From Salvator merianae (lineage: Eukaryota > Chordata > Lepidosauria > Squamata > Teiidae), in contig QVOM02000126.1 of NCBI GenBank assembly GCA_003586115.2, forward strand, positions 6,029,349 through 6,093,348: DNA of 64,000 nt, written 5' to 3'. Below, piece by piece: positions 33,927 through 46,360 of the stretch (position 1 is its first letter; each line of letters begins with the position of its first letter). A program made the translations under genes and the position numbers. The notes beneath the pieces are model-generated. The model searched no databases. It had not been told where the DNA came from and saw only the letters and a list, made by a program, of their open reading frames with translations.

Positions 33927-34959
33927 GACAGAGACCAAAAATATTCATGGGGTCCAGTAGCCAGTCCAGCTACATGCCCCTTGGGGGGCTTGATTACTGG
34001 GCACCTGGCAAATCCCTGGCCTTGCCCAATAGTAGCTACAACCTATATTTGCCTGTCCCTTTCATCCTTTTACAAGACAAGAAAGAATTCATAAGGTATC
34101 CTCCTGCGTGTCTTTGCCTTGCTTCTCATCCTTGCTTGGGCTGACATGTGTCTTGTTGTTCATGCCAAAATACTGGGTTAAATGGTATCATCTAACTGCA
34201 GTGTTCTTTCTTTTTTTTGGCAGAAAGACGTAAGTTAAAAAGGGAGCATTTATCATTCATAATGGCTTTCTCTTTGTCGTCTTCACGGGTACACAAAATG
34301 TGCAGGTGCACACATGCGCATGCACATATGCACACACCACATAATACACACATCTGTTACAAGGAGAATCTGCAGAACTGGCTTCATCTGCACCTGGGAA
34401 CCTCCATTTTGAATGTAGTATGGCAAGTCCAAAAGGATCATTTGTGGTTTGTGTGGTTGGTATTGAAAGATCAAGATCAGAAACAGAGACATGATTGTGC
34501 TTGCAGCTGGGACGACAAGCAAACCATGCCCAAATCCAGCACATTTCTGAATTGCTTGAGTGATCTTGTGTACTTGCAGGGGGGCGTAAGAAAAGCCTCA
34601 CAGATTCATGGGAAAAGCCCATTTTGCCCACAACTATTCTCCCCTAATAGTCAGCCTGGGTGCTTTCAGGAAACCAACGTAACGGGAAAGACTAACATGC
34701 AAATGACTTTTGGAATAATTTTGTACTGCCTGAAAACAAAGAAAAGAAAAAGGGAAAAAAGATACTATATCAGACTGCCTCAGTTCCTGGTGTGCGCGCG
34801 TGTGGCTGAATTCAGGATGTGAATTCTACTTTCTGATAGCATGGATTAAAGTAGGAAATTCCAGCACCCAAAAGAAACAGTCAGGAATAGCCATTTTGAC
34901 TCCATACCATGCCTGGAAGCACTCTCCCAGGTATAGGAGAGTGAAAAGGAAGTTCCTAG

Positions 34960-35440
34960 AGGCCACCTCTGGACTTCTCCACTTTATTGTGCTATTTAGC
35001 AATATTCTGGAATATCCTTCTCCTGGAATTATCACTTGTTGGCCAGACAGCAGGGCAACAGCATGGGGAAACACCGCCTATCTGGCAGTGTTGCTCCTGC
35101 AATGGCATGATGTGTATATCCAGGTATTTCAATGACGCAAAATACCTGGAAATGTGAGATTGCCACCCTGTGTGCATGCACAGCCACCGTTTTTGGCTAG
35201 GCTTGGCCACACACATACACAGTAGCCATTCCCAAGATGGTGGATTGCACAAGCAGCCATCCAGACAAGTAAGTGCTCTTAGTTTTTACATAAAACCCAG
35301 TTTGTGAGTTGATCTTCCTGCAATACCATTATCACTCCAGATATTGCAGGATATCACTCCAATATCTGGGGTTATGTTGGGATTGCCATGAATACGTGTG
35401 GCAATCCCAACACAGACCCAATCTGGAGGTAGCCATGGAC
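34960..35440. repeat. Family D inverted-repeat element (copy 3)
   Basis: The core hairpin CAGGTATTTCAATGACGCAA continues AATACCTGG. Further along, GTTGGGATTGCC is followed by GGCAATCCCAACAC, a second perfect 12-bp hairpin around an ATGAATACGTGT loop. The ends are undefined. Confidence 0.45.
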
Positions 35441-35599
35441 TAGATATAAAATGGATGGTCCTAGACTGTCCCTTTAAGGACATGTGGCTTTTGAAGTCTC
35501 CAAATTGAGGTTGGTTGGTTGGTTGGTTCATCCATCTACCCCCTACAATTTCTGAATTTCAAATGTTAGTGCGTACAATAAAGAAGCGATAGCCAATGA

Positions 35600-35865
35600 A
35601 GTGAAAGAAGATGGGCAAGGAGGAAGTGGGCAGGGGGACAATGGCACCACCCTTCTAGAACACCCACAAGATCCAGTATTGGGCAAGAGTAAAATGGAAA
35701 CTTCTGCCCACCTCACATAGTCTCCTTTTGATCACACCTTGAAAATCAGAACGAATGAATGAGCCTCAAACAGCCTCAGAGTTGACAAAATCCGATTAAA
35801 GAATAGTCTCCTTCACAACACTTTAGTCCAGAAAAAGTACAAATATGGATTTTTAGGTGCGGACA
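35600..35865. repeat. Unclassified repeat shared with 23.05-23.30 kb
   Basis: AATGGCACCACCCTTCTAGA, CAGTATTGGGCAAGAG, ATAGTCTCCTT and TTTAGTCCAG occur in the same order at 23.09-23.29 kb with moderate divergence. It is a dispersed element of unknown type. Confidence 0.45.
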
Positions 35866-36023
35866 GATGGAACAGAAGAAAGGCTGAAGCAGAATAAAAG
35901 GTAAGGTGTGACCACGTCCCCAAAGTCTGCCTAGCAGTCTCCAGCACTTCTCTGTGTTTCTAATCTCTGTCTATCACCCCCACTCCCAACCCCGGTAACC
36001 ATTATCAGATCTGCATCTTCTAG

Positions 36024-36110
36024 GGCTCTTTCTACACTGAGTCTTATTCCAGATTATATCCCAGAATAGGGACCTTCCATCTGCATGCTGGTGCAGGCTA
36101 TGGCCGGCAT
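36024..36110. repeat. Family B MITE, left half only
   Basis: GGGCTCTTTCTACACTGAGT leads into TTATTCCAGATTATATCCCA and CATGCTGGTGCAGGCTATGG. The second half is absent. Confidence 0.65.
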
Positions 36111-36331
36111 GAGGAATGTTATAGTCCAGTCACAGGGTCATTTATTGCGGGTAGTATTGTTGGGTTTCCCCTGGATCTGATCTGATAGTGACCAACAGTT
36201 CCACCATTAGAACTGGTATAATATTGTACCCACTACAATCCATACCCAACATCTTTTTATGTTCTTTACTTTGCATCCTCTGTCCTTATTTACAGTTCCT
36301 CCTGCTTAACTTTTGATTAGTTTTCTTTTTA

Positions 36332-36554
36332 GGGCCCATCTACATCTAAGTTTTCATCCAGCTTCAGCCCATCTGTGAAGAGAACACACCAGCAAAATAA
36401 TGAGTCATTTTCTTTCCACATTATCTAACACAAAGGTGGGTTTTAAGAGTTAGATAATGTTGAAAGAAAAAAGCTTGTCACTTTGCTGATGGATTCTCTC
36501 TCTCTCTCTGAAAGTAGACTGAAGCTGGATTATAACTTAAGTATGGATGGATCC
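36332..36554. mobile_element. Family P palindromic MITE, copy 2
   Basis: Starts GGGCCCATCTACATCTAAG and ends with a diverged complement. The paired ATTATCTAACACAAAGGTGG and AGAGTTAGATAATGT arms sit at the centre. The left flank is TTA. Confidence 0.72.
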
Positions 36555-36608
36555 TTCTAAAGTTCACCTCCCTTCTCCTGTTCTACCTCACGCCCAGCTT
36601 CAGCCCAT

Positions 36609-36659
36609 CTTCCTTCCTTCCTTCCTTCCTTCCTTCCTTCCTTCCTTCCTTCCTTCCCC
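36609..36659. repeat. (CCTT)n microsatellite
   Basis: About 12 CCTT units, uninterrupted. Confidence 0.97.
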
Positions 36660-37280
36660 TAATGATCACCTTATTCTCATTCACTAAACCTCCTTGAGGG
36701 TCCTTGTGTGTCTTCTCTCTACTCAGCTTTGGCTTTCCTTAACTTTCTCCATCTCCTTCCTTGCTCCAAGACTCCTTTGTGACACATTTGGAGCTAACTG
36801 GCCTGCTTGGCATAACTTGACTTCACTTGAAAAGGGCAATATTGTACTTATTTGGGCTGCCAGAACACAACCAGCCCAAGGCATTTGAAACTGGCTTGTC
36901 TAATCACCATGACAACCACAAGTGGTCTCCCCCTTTCCACTTAGGCCCTTGTATCCAATGTTCAATTAACCTTCAAATATTTATATCTGCTCTTCTTTTC
37001 CCTTCCTGGAATACAGTCATTTTAAAAATATGTTGTTTGAAATTGTATCTAGATTTCAAGCCTCTAGGCTTACTTGGACAATTTAAGTGGAACATTTGGG
37101 ATGATTTTATTCCTAAAGTATTTCTATCAGGCCTGTTGGCCTTTAGAGAGGCCTTACAAAAGGAACCCCAAGAGTCTAAACAGCTATTTTAAAAATGGAT
37201 TGCTAGGTGTGCATTTGGGTTATGAGTAGTGAAGACATCCATTCCTGCCATTAAAAAATATTAACTGGGCAAATGTCTTA

Positions 37281-37749
37281 GGCCACTTCCAAACATCACA
37301 TATTTATTCTGCAATTTATTGATTTACCGGTATAAAGCACATCCAGAATTATCACATATTGTCTAGACATTAGATTGATACTCTCCATTTAGGCATTTGC
37401 TACAGCAGCAGAGTGATTTTACACCTGTAAGATTTTTTTCCACGTGACCTAACCCTTTCCACGTGGGCCTCACACCCTACAGGTTACCAATGGGATCACA
37501 TGAAATATTTCCAAGTAATGACAGCTCATGCCTAACTCTAGCTATACTTCCAGTGTAGTAATCCAGACAGAGCTGCAATTACAGAATAACAGAATATTGC
37601 ACTACAATAGTTAATTTTACAGGAATAACGATAACTCGGTAAATCGGGTCTCTATTCCAGGACTGCATTGGGAGCATGGTGATGAGGTCTGGCAAATCTG
37701 GTACAATTACAAAATAATTATGGGTTTCGCACCCTGTCTGGATGCAGCC
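37281..37749. mobile_element. Family G non-autonomous transposon (469 bp)
   Basis: The left end GGCCACTTCCAAACATCAC and the right end complement GGCTGCATCCAGACAGGGTG. Exact TTA duplications flank it (37278-37280, 37750-37752). The terminus is shared with the 117-bp element at 18608. Confidence 0.68.
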
Positions 37750-37784
37750 TTAGAATAAAAGGTTGGGAGAGTGACTGACAGAGA

Positions 37785-37925
37785 TTGTTTGTTTATCTTT
37801 AGAATTGATATTCTGCTTTTATTCCTGCCCCCCCAAAAGAAACAAGTAAACATTTATTCTCCTCCCTTTTATTTTATCTACGCAACAGTCCTGTGAGGTA
37901 GGTTTTGCTGAGATATTGAGTGGAA
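37785..37925 (-). repeat. Ancient LINE/MIR-like repeat fragment
   Basis: Contains TTGATATTCTGCTTTTATTC and AACAGTCCTGTGAGGTAGG, the widely dispersed amniote L2/MIR-like motif. Similar words occur at 43.8, 48.7 and 53.7 kb. Confidence 0.4.
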
Positions 37926-38424
37926 GGATCCACATTACACCTCATCCACATTACAGATCAGTTCACAGTCAGAGATGCCCTCGCAAAGAGGGTATTTCAC
38001 ACTCTCTGGAAGCGCAACATGATCACCACATTATCTGGTGCCTTCAGACTCTGAAATAGAGCCATGGACACAGCCCTGTCCGCGGGGAGTGGAATAATGG
38101 CAGTGGTCAAATAGCATGGAGAGGATCTCTGAGAGGTGAATCACCCTCACTGCTTACATGGGCCTCACCTGCTCCAGAGGAGGCCCTGGCTGATGTAGGG
38201 AGGCTGAGACTGCTGGGTGATGCACCAGATAGTCCAAGGCCTCTCTGAACAGTGTGATTCAAATTAACTGTACTTTGGCACATCCCTAGTTGCTCCTTGA
38301 CTGGGAGTTTCCTTAAAGGGGCATTTCTGGAAACCAAATGCTGAAATACCCGAACCTGTTGTCACAGTGTAGGACAACCTTTTAGGTTCTAATGACAGGC
38401 ACTGCTGGAAATGCATCTGTTCAG

Positions 38425-38755
38425 CACCAGAAGGAGGATCATCAGTCTATGGAATTTACTACCAGAAGAGGTGGTGACAGCAATCAGCCTGGATAGCTTT
38501 AAAAATGCATTGGACAGACTAATAGAGGTTAGGTGTATCCATGGCTACTTCAGTGGATGCCTAGGTACTACCTCCAGGGTGGAGAGACAGGCAGGATGCC
38601 TCTCAAGGCTACCTGCAGGAAGTTGAGACCAGGTGAAAGTTTTGCCTTTGACTTCTGCTTGAGAATGTCCAGAAGAAATTGGTGGATTACTATGTGAGAA
38701 AGGATGCTGGACTAGATGGTCTGTGGCCTAATCCAGCAGGGCTCCTCTTATGAGG
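38425..38755 (+). pseudogene. CR1-like LINE: ORF2 C-terminus and 3' UTR
   Basis: Encodes IISLWNLLPEEVVTAISLDS and FKNALDRLIEVRCIHGY, closely matching the copy at 17.2 kb, but its stop codon after GY is changed so the frame runs on. The 3' UTR ends near CTCCTCTTATGAG. Confidence 0.83.
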
Positions 38756-38997
38756 GACTGCTAGCTGAAGGAACTCACTGATCTCTTACCTGTTCTGCCT
38801 CCACTCTGTAACCCTGTAGCTATAAGCTCCACTTCCCAGGCAATGTCCTGCTGGGATCACTGACAGATTTCCTTCTTCCGAGGAAGACATGAAAATGCTT
38901 TCTTTTCCTTACCCTTAGTTTTTGTAGCCAGTGGTTAGGATTAGGTCTAAATTTATTTCTCAATGAACAGTTAATCATAAGACCACGACATTCACAT

Positions 38998-39220
38998 GGT
39001 TGTGTTCACACCTAAATTTTAATCCAGCTTCAGTCCACTTTCTGTGTGAGAGAATACGTCAGCAAAGTGCCAAGCGATTTTTCTTTCAGCCTTATCTAAC
39101 TCAGAAAATCCACTTTCAGGTTAATGCTGAAAGAAAATGTGGAAGGGTGAATAATTAGTCACTTTGCTGATGTGTTCTGTCACTCTGAAAGTGAGTTAAA
39201 ATATAGGTGTGACTGCAGCA
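38998..39220. mobile_element. Family P palindromic MITE, copy 3
   Basis: The arms are TTCACACCTAAATTTTAATC and the complement of AAAATATAGGTGTGAC, with AGCAAAGTG and CACTTTGCTGA further in. The outermost GGGCCC is lost at both ends. Confidence 0.7.
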
Positions 39221-39648
39221 CATGTGTCTTGCTTAAATTATTTAATTCAATCCAACTGGATTTGGGCTTTTAGTTGTGCCCATGGTGCTTAATAGTGCAG
39301 AGGAGGACGGGACCTTTCTAGTTTACCTCTGCCTTGCCCTCCCCTTGCAGGTGTAAGAACTAGGGCTGCTTTGAACTGGGGCTGAAGAGGAGAAAAGATC
39401 TGTGCCTTTGCCTACTTATTAATGAGCTACATGTTATCTTTATGGTTGTAATATATTACGCAATTCTTACGTATTTTCTTTTGTACAGTGTTGACGGTGA
39501 GCAATTTTTTGAGGGTGGGGTTAAAGACAGTGTATAACTGGATAAAACAATGTCTATGGGACAAAGGCCACAGTAGAAAAAATAAAAATAAATATCATCA
39601 TCATCATGACGTGATTAGGATGAACACTCCAGCAGACAAACAAACCAA

Positions 39649-39890
39649 GGGCCTTTCTGCACTTACCTGGTCCAGTAGGTCTGAATCGGGCAATCTGTCC
39701 CATGACTGGGATGGATTGCACTAGTTAGGAGCAATGGCACCTACACAAGGATGGCATTGTTCCCGATGAGCCTCCATGCCAGCCCTGAAGCTTGCCGGAG
39801 CTTCAGAACTGGCCTCCACATGCTCCAACAGCCAGGAACTAAAGCTTCTGGCCTCAGAGCCCCTGTGGGACTCATTTCAGCAGTGTAGTT
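39649..39890. mobile_element. Family A element, left part only
   Basis: Starts GGGCCTTTCTGCACTTACC with CAA on its left. It continues through the family words GCTTCAGAACTGGCC and CCAGGAACTAAAGCTTCTGG, then breaks off before the right terminus. Confidence 0.65.
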
Positions 39891-41019
39891 AGGTTGTTAA
39901 AAATAGGAAGGAAGAAGCTGGTTTTATTGGGGGAATTACTTTTGTCCTGTTATTTCGGCAGGGTCTAAATCTAATAAGTTGGTTTCATGAACTGCTCTAG
40001 GCAGACTGCAATTGGCTGGTGTTGCGTCTTTCACGGTTAGCTACGGTCTGACACTCATATGGCCTTAAAGTTCACAATCTGTAAATATGTGTACTTGCAT
40101 GTACACAGTCCCACTGCTCACACGGCCAGAAGCAATGTTGGTACCACTACTAGTACGTAGTAGGGGTGGGTGGGGTCTCCCATATTTTGCATTAATGTGC
40201 AGAAGGGAGGCCCTTAATATACCTGCTGGTGCACACCAGTGAGTGCAGCAGAAAGACCGCAAGAGACGCATGGCCCTGGACTGCATAATGCAGATTGCAA
40301 CAGCTGTGGTCATCTGCCTTGTGCAATTATATTTCTTTCAGAGGTTTGGGTCATGTACATCTTAGGAGGAAGGTTAGGAGGGAGGGTGAGAGGATTTGGC
40401 AGCACATCTCCACTGCAAACCACAGACGCTGAGGCGACGTGGCCACACTGCCAAATTAGGCAAGACCAGCCATGCTGGTTCTCTGTCCTTTTCCCGTCAA
40501 CAGGAAAAGAGTTACTTGCTAAATGATTGGACTGCTAACTTTGGACACAGTGAACACTGTAAATTCCACACCACAGGAGAAAATTGCTACACCATCATGG
40601 TAAGGCCAGCCAGTGTGAATCGTCCAAAGGAAAGCAAAAGAAAGGCATATCTGTTCAGCATTACCGAGCAGGCAATTAGGAGTGCGATTCCTTAAATCAG
40701 TTCCATTTGACAGGACACCCGAGCAAATGCCATCCCTGAGGACTGATTAGGGCACAAACTTCCCTGCAACTGAATTCACTGCCAAGTAGATTTGCATTTG
40801 CTCCTGCGTGAATTAACATGTCACATCCCCAATGTTAACACAATTCAAAATTACACGAGAAAAGCATATGGTTCAAGAAAAGGGGAATCTGGACCAAAGC
40901 GTTTGACCTATTTGCTCATTTCAAAAGAAAAGGCGAGGGCTTTCATCTAAAATGCTGCAATATTAACAATTGCAACACATAAGATATAACAACAAGATTT
41001 AACGTGTTAAAAGGCAGAG

Positions 41020-41575
41020 TGGCCTACCCATTTTCTGCTCTGAGCTGTATCGATGGTAGATAAGTAAGGTAATCCTTGGGCCAAGAAGGATGGGAAAGAC
41101 ATGAAACGTACTAAATATAAAGAAATGACGTTGAAATTAATTTCTAGATGGTATTCCACTGCAATTAAATTGTCATAAAGGACTCTCAAAATGTTGGCAG
41201 GGATGTAGTAGGAAGGGGGATTGTTTGGATATGTGGTAGAAATGTGTGGAAATTCAAAAGTTTTAGCAATAATTGAAGGAGGAAATGGAAGAAATAATAT
41301 AGAACCAACAGAATGTATGCAAGAGGTATGGCTTTTAGGAAGGCTGAGAGAGAGAAATAAGGAAATAAAAAATAAAGTATTATTGTGGAAGTTGCTATTG
41401 GCGTCAAGACAAACTATAGTATCTTGGTGGAAGGATACAGGGAAATGGATAAAAGAGAGATGGAAAGATTGTACATGGGAACCTTTTATATTTGATGCTG
41501 AAAAGGCATAAAAGAATAAGAATGGAGGGAAACAAGGTGAAGAAGAATATAAAGCAAACATGGGGGAATCTCGCT
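41020..41575 (+). pseudogene. L1-like LINE, ORF2 C-terminal remnant
   Basis: A frame with several stops reads LKLISRWYSTAIKLS, then KNKVLLWKLLLASRQTIVSW and WKDTGKWIKERWKD. The I-S-R-W-Y-x-T-P-x-K-L word and the later L-x-x-A-x-R-x-T-I region are characteristic of the C-terminal part of L1-type ORF2. The section between them, usually with a Cys/His motif, is largely missing. The reading is A-rich on the plus strand, as usual for L1. Confidence 0.55.
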
Positions 41576-41639
41576 AGTATGGGGACCATCAAGGGACAAG
41601 TAGGAATGGAGAGGATAAGGGTGTGTTCACACAGAACAT

Positions 41640-41930
41640 CGGGAGGGGGGGTTGTATGTTTCTAAAGGATCACCCCATTTGTGAACACAAGAAAAAAAAA
41701 CTGAGGCACACAGTTTTTTTAAAAAGTGCCTAAAAGTCTAACTTCCTTGTTGCATTTGCCTCAAAGATTAGCAACCCCTCCACAACAGCAAATGCTCACC
41801 ACTAATTTGCTGCCACTGGGCCAATTTCCCAGGACCCTGATTGGTCATAGGCAATAGCAGGCTGGGATTGGCTCAGGAGCTTCACAGCAGTCCCACCCCA
41901 TCTGACCTCTTGCCCCAAAAGTGATTTTCT
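41640..41930. repeat. Possible DNA-element fragment
   Basis: Starts with a TTCACACAGAACATC word and contains paired TTTGTGAACACAAG and a later CCCTGATTGGTCATAGG, similar in order to family F. The ends are not defined. Confidence 0.25.
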
Positions 41931-42019
41931 CATGTCTGTGGAAGAGGCAGATTTAGAGGGATCTGGGAGTGAAGCAAGTGTTTTTTTTTTAATCTTATGC
42001 TTGTCCTTTGGGTCTGGGA

Positions 42020-42187
42020 GTGGCTGTAGTTCAGTGGTAGAGCAAATTGTCTGGAAAGCAGAGGGTTGCTAGTTGATCCCCAGAAGTAGGCAATGGCAAA
42101 CCACTTCTGTATCTCTGCCAAGAAAACTGCATAGAGGTGCTATGCAGTCAACCAGGAGTTGGCCATGATTCAATGGTGCACAACAAC
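42020..42187 (+). repeat. tRNA-derived SINE with BovB-like tail, copy 1
   Basis: The head TGTAGTTCAGTGGTAGAGCA is a tRNA box A region, followed by a weak box B (AGTTGATCCC). The body AGAAGTAGGCAATGGCAAAC leads to ACCACTTCTGTATCTCTGCC. It ends ATTCAATGGTGCACAACAAC, resembling the 3' tails shared by BovB LINEs and their SINE partners. Confidence 0.75.
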
Positions 42188-43099
42188 AGACCCCTTCAAG
42201 AACTTTCTGAAACCCTTCAGTAGTTCCATTGTTAATTCTGAACTGTCTTTACTAGCCTGCTTCTCAGAGTGTTCCCAAATAGTGACTTTTCTTGACATCT
42301 TTTCACCTAACCATTATATGATGCTACAATATGTTATCTAGCCAGATACTCTGAAAAGCAAGCAAACCCATTGTTACTGATGTTTGGACTGTGAGATTGC
42401 AAGATTTCCTAGCATGTTGCTTGAAAACCTTGGCCTTAAACTATGCCATAGCCCTCAAAAGAACATCCAAGAAAGGTGTCAGCTTGCATCCTTGCACTTT
42501 AAAGAAAGAACCATTGTTCTTTCATATTCAGACTGGGACACCAATTCATATCCCAGAACTTGTGAAGGAAAGGAGGGGAAAAGGGCCATATTTCATTGAC
42601 TGCCTTACAGAAACACAGCAGGAATGGACAGACCTTCCTGGAAGTCTCTGGCATTGAGACGAGGTAAATCTCATGGTGAACAAATAATCAGCAGCCAGCG
42701 TTGCAGAAGATTCTTTCATCCCGCAGGATGGAGGTATTGGAATTTGTCTTCCTATCCAGCATGATGACGCAGCCAGTTCATTTTCAACAGTGTCCTTATT
42801 TTGTGCCTGCCAAGTGGGAGGGAGGAAGGAATATCCATTCTGAACCCTTCCGTCTGGAGTTGATTCTTAAGAGAGCAAAAAGAACCCATCACGATTTCCC
42901 AGGCATAGGCCCTTGATATTTGGGCTGTTTATTCTTCCTGTATTACAACTGAAAGCTGCAATACTTCTCATGCTTTTTTAAAAAAAAAAAAATTAAAGGC
43001 CAAGAAATTCCCCAGTTGGCTTTTAGGACTACAAGGATGAAAGTCCGTGCCAAACAGAAACAATCTGCTTAAGGCATATGGTTTGTAGCTGGACCCTAA

Positions 43100-43662
43100 G
43101 GCCCTATCCACACCCACCTTCTCTGTTTCATGACAGGGCGGGACAGTCTGCCATAGAATAAGCAACCCACCCCAAACACTGGGAAGGGTTGCTACTGACA
43201 TGGGATGGGGTCACCTGCATTCAGACAGTCCATCCCACTCCACACCTGGCCACTGCCTCCAAGGAGCCCTCAGAGGTCACAGCAAGGCTTCGAAAGGCAG
43301 GAACTTCTGTTCTTGGCCTGTGGACTTTCTGGCTGAGCTGCTTCACAGGGCAGATCCACTTCTGGCGGGACTTCCTGGACCACTGCAGCAAAGGGCCTCC
43401 CATGGTATAACAGACCACAGGGGCGTGCCATCCGCACACCTCCATGGTCCGGTATACCAGCCTTGGACTGGTTGTAAATCTTATTCATGGAGGTCTACCA
43501 CTATACTGGGCACCATTTTGAATGCCCTAGTCCAGTCTACACTTTGTCCAATGTGGATGAAGAGTGATGAGGCGTGGCCTGCAATAGTCCCATGCTAGTG
43601 TGTGGACAGCAGGCCCTTATTCCGCAATTTATCTTGGAACACGACTGAGTGTGGAAAGGGCC
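43100..43662. mobile_element. Chimeric family A/B element
   Basis: The left terminus GGCCCTATCCACACCCACC and interior words are family A, while the last ~75 bp (CCATGCTAGTGTGTGGACAG to GTGTGGAAAGGGCC) are the right half of a family B element. TAA precedes it, but the right flank does not match. Confidence 0.55.
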
Positions 43663-43805
43663 TGTGTCAAGGTCTTAGGCCTTTCAGATATTGCTGAACT
43701 GTATCACCACTGAATCTCTGGCCTTTCATATACAGAAGGGCTGAACTACTCCTCAAGCCACCTTTACTCATTTGTTGTGCTGTTTAGGGCTGATGGGAGT
43801 TGGAG

Positions 43806-43908
43806 GCCAACAGCATCTATTTAATTTTTGCATTTATGTCGAACCCATCTTCCAAGAAGGCCAAAGTAGATAGGTTACACTGAGAGGCAGTGATTGGTCT
43901 AAGGCCAT
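43806..43908 (-). repeat. Ancient LINE/MIR-like repeat fragment
   Basis: Contains TTGCATTTATGTCGAACCC and ACTGAGAGGCAGTGATTGG, comparable to the motif at 53.7-53.9 kb. Confidence 0.4.
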
Positions 43909-43910
43909 TT

Positions 43911-44320
43911 GGGCCTTTCTGCACTGGGTCAGTAGACCAGCCCAGCACAGTCCCTGGAATGCTTTATTTGCAGTCTGGACTGATCCCCTGGAGGTCATAG
44001 CAGAATTCTACATCCACATCAGACAAGACGCTGGCGTGGGCCTGGTGCAAAAATGGCACCATAGCCTGCTCCAACTGTGACCCACCTGTAAGCAGTCCAT
44101 GCAGCATTCCAGGCTGGCATTCTGGACCAGCTGACACATGAGCGGGTGCTTCATTATGCCATGGCTGAGATGCCTAGTGCCATTTTGCCTGGCACTCATC
44201 CTCTGGGGCCCGGCCAAAACATCCCTGGAAGCCAACTACAGAGGCCAGGAATGAAAGTTCCTGGCCTCCATAGTTATACTGGGATGAGCCATTCACAATG
44301 CGGACAGCTTTTGGTGCGGA
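43911..44320. mobile_element. Family A element, right end lost
   Basis: Starts GGGCCTTTCTGCACTGGGTC. The interior has GGCCAGGAATGAAAGTTCCT and TGGGATGAGCC as in other A copies. A LINE tail begins at about 44322, so the right terminus was probably lost there. Confidence 0.58.
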
Positions 44321-44321
44321 C

Positions 44322-44660
44322 GATTTACAAAACATTAAGAACAAGGACAAAAACAGAGTAAAAAGGGCAGTTAAAAACATTAAAAACTGAGTGGGCCAGG
44401 GGACAAGCAAAACTTTCATACAGGGAATGCCTGTGTAAAAAGATGGGTCTTTAACAGGAGCCTATGAGTTGTAAGCATAGGCCCCTCATGAACAGCAGAA
44501 GGGAGGTCATTACAAAGGGAAGGTGCTACCACTGAGAAGGCCCGACTACGAGCCGTCGTGAGGTGGTATTCTGTTTTACATGGGACCTGCAGAAAGACCC
44601 CTTCAGACGTTTTCAGGGCTCCTCCAGGATTATAACAGGTTATAAAACTTGTATCTTGGA
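44322..44660 (-). pseudogene. LINE 3' end with ORF2 C-terminal remnant, minus strand
   Basis: The minus-strand frame reads TEYHLTTARSRAFSVVAPSL, then CNDLPSAVHEGP and LLLKTHLFTQAF. This is the R-A-F-S-V-V-A-P-x-L-W-N-x-L-P and L-K-T-H-L-F signature of CR1/L2-like LINEs, with W changed to C. It runs into an A-rich 3' tail towards 44322. Confidence 0.78.
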
Positions 44661-45813
44661 ATCTAAAGTGTGGAACACAGGAGCTCCTCAGTACAAGAAA
44701 CATAGGCTATGGACACCTCCAATAGGGTGGCTTCCTTTCTCTGGGCATGCCTCACCTCACTTGAGATACACTGGCATGTCAGTCACATAGTTTGCAACTT
44801 GATGGATTTGGCTCTAAATCAGCAGCAGGAGAGAATCCTTGTATTCCTCACAGGCACTCACCACTTTGTCAGTAATGTTTTGAAGCTTCAGCAGAACGTA
44901 GACAGAAACTTGGTTGTAGCTCATAGGAAGAAGAGAATCTGCAGATCCCTACAATTTCTACCTGTTGCAACCTTAACGCTAATCAGCAGTGTGTAAAAGA
45001 AGGTGATGGTTTGGGGGTTTTTTTAGTTTGTATTTTTTTAATATTGTGTTTTAACAGCAGCAAGACTAAAGATAGCAAGTTCCTGGCATTCAGGATCAAA
45101 TCGATCTACATTCATATGGATGCAAAGCTGTTGACAAGTTGCAACCATGGAACAGTCAACCAGAAAAAGTTAAGAGAAAAATCAAAGAATGATTGAAATT
45201 TTTTTGTTGTGGAAGAATAATTTATCCAAGAAAATCATAAGATCTGTAACCTTCCCAGCAACATGTGGACATACATGAACCAAGTTTTTGTCAAAAGGAT
45301 ATTATGCTTTCATCGAAATATGTACATAAGAATGTATCTTTTTCTTTTTCTGAAAAGGCTATTTTGTGTGCCATATATAGAATTGTATTGTTATATACAT
45401 TTTTTTAAAAGAAGTCATCAGGGATACAGGGATATATGAGCACAGTATATGGCAATTTTAGTTGGTACTGGCACCTAGGGCTTCATTTCTCAGAAGTTCT
45501 GTTTTTTGTGGCTTGTTACTTCTTGTCTGTTGTGCCAGTCAAATTATATCTCTTTGGTGTGGAAAGAAATGTAAAGAACACTGTTGCCACCCCACAGGTG
45601 TGCTAAAAAAGCTGATTGCTGCAAATCATGCACAATTAGTGACTCAGTAAAGAATCCTGTAGAGGAATTCATACAAGCAGAAAAGCCTGGATCTTATTCT
45701 TAGATGTGCATAAGAAGGATGGTACCTCAAGGCATTGCTGAACTCCAGGTCCCATCATATGAAATTCAAGAAGGAGAGAGTCTGTGGCTCAGTGCTAGTT
45801 TCTTTTTGACTTA

Positions 45814-46360
45814 GGCCTTTTTTGCACTTACCCGTATCCCGGTGTAGTGGCCTAGAACTCCTCTGGGCCTCTCGTTCCACACTCTGGAGCAGAACAGAAG
45901 AGGCCCCACCCCCTATTAGGCTACTCTGTCCACATTGGATGAAGTGTAGCCTGGTCTGGGAGGCCAAAATGGATACTTAGACCAGGATACCAGTTGACCT
46001 GTTTTATAAAAGGTCTACCAGTGGCCCAGGGGCCTCTGGAATGGAACAGAGAGGCATCTAGAAGGGCACATGCTTCCCCATTTTGGTTTAGCAGGGGGAC
46101 CCATTTCGGTGGCACACCAAATTGCACCACCAAAATGGGTCCCCCCAGGGCTCCAAGGCTAGGAACTTTCATTCCTGGCTGACAGAGCCTTTGCAGCAGG
46201 CTCCAAAGCTCTATGGAGCGGTGCGGATCTTGTCCTGGAACAGTTCATCCAAGTGCAGATGGCCTTGTTCCAGGACCGCTAGATTGTTCCAGCCAGGATC
46301 TGTTCCAGTCAGAGCAGTTCCAGATGGAGCAGTTCAGCCCCCACGAGTGTGGAAACAGCC
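45814..46360. mobile_element. Family A non-autonomous transposon (547 bp)
   Basis: The left end GGCCTTTTTTGCACTTACCC, preceded by TTA. The right end complement GGCTGTTTCCACACTCGTG. The central hairpin GGTGGCACACCAAATTGCAC and TGGGTCCCCCCAGG are shared with other A copies. Confidence 0.68.
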
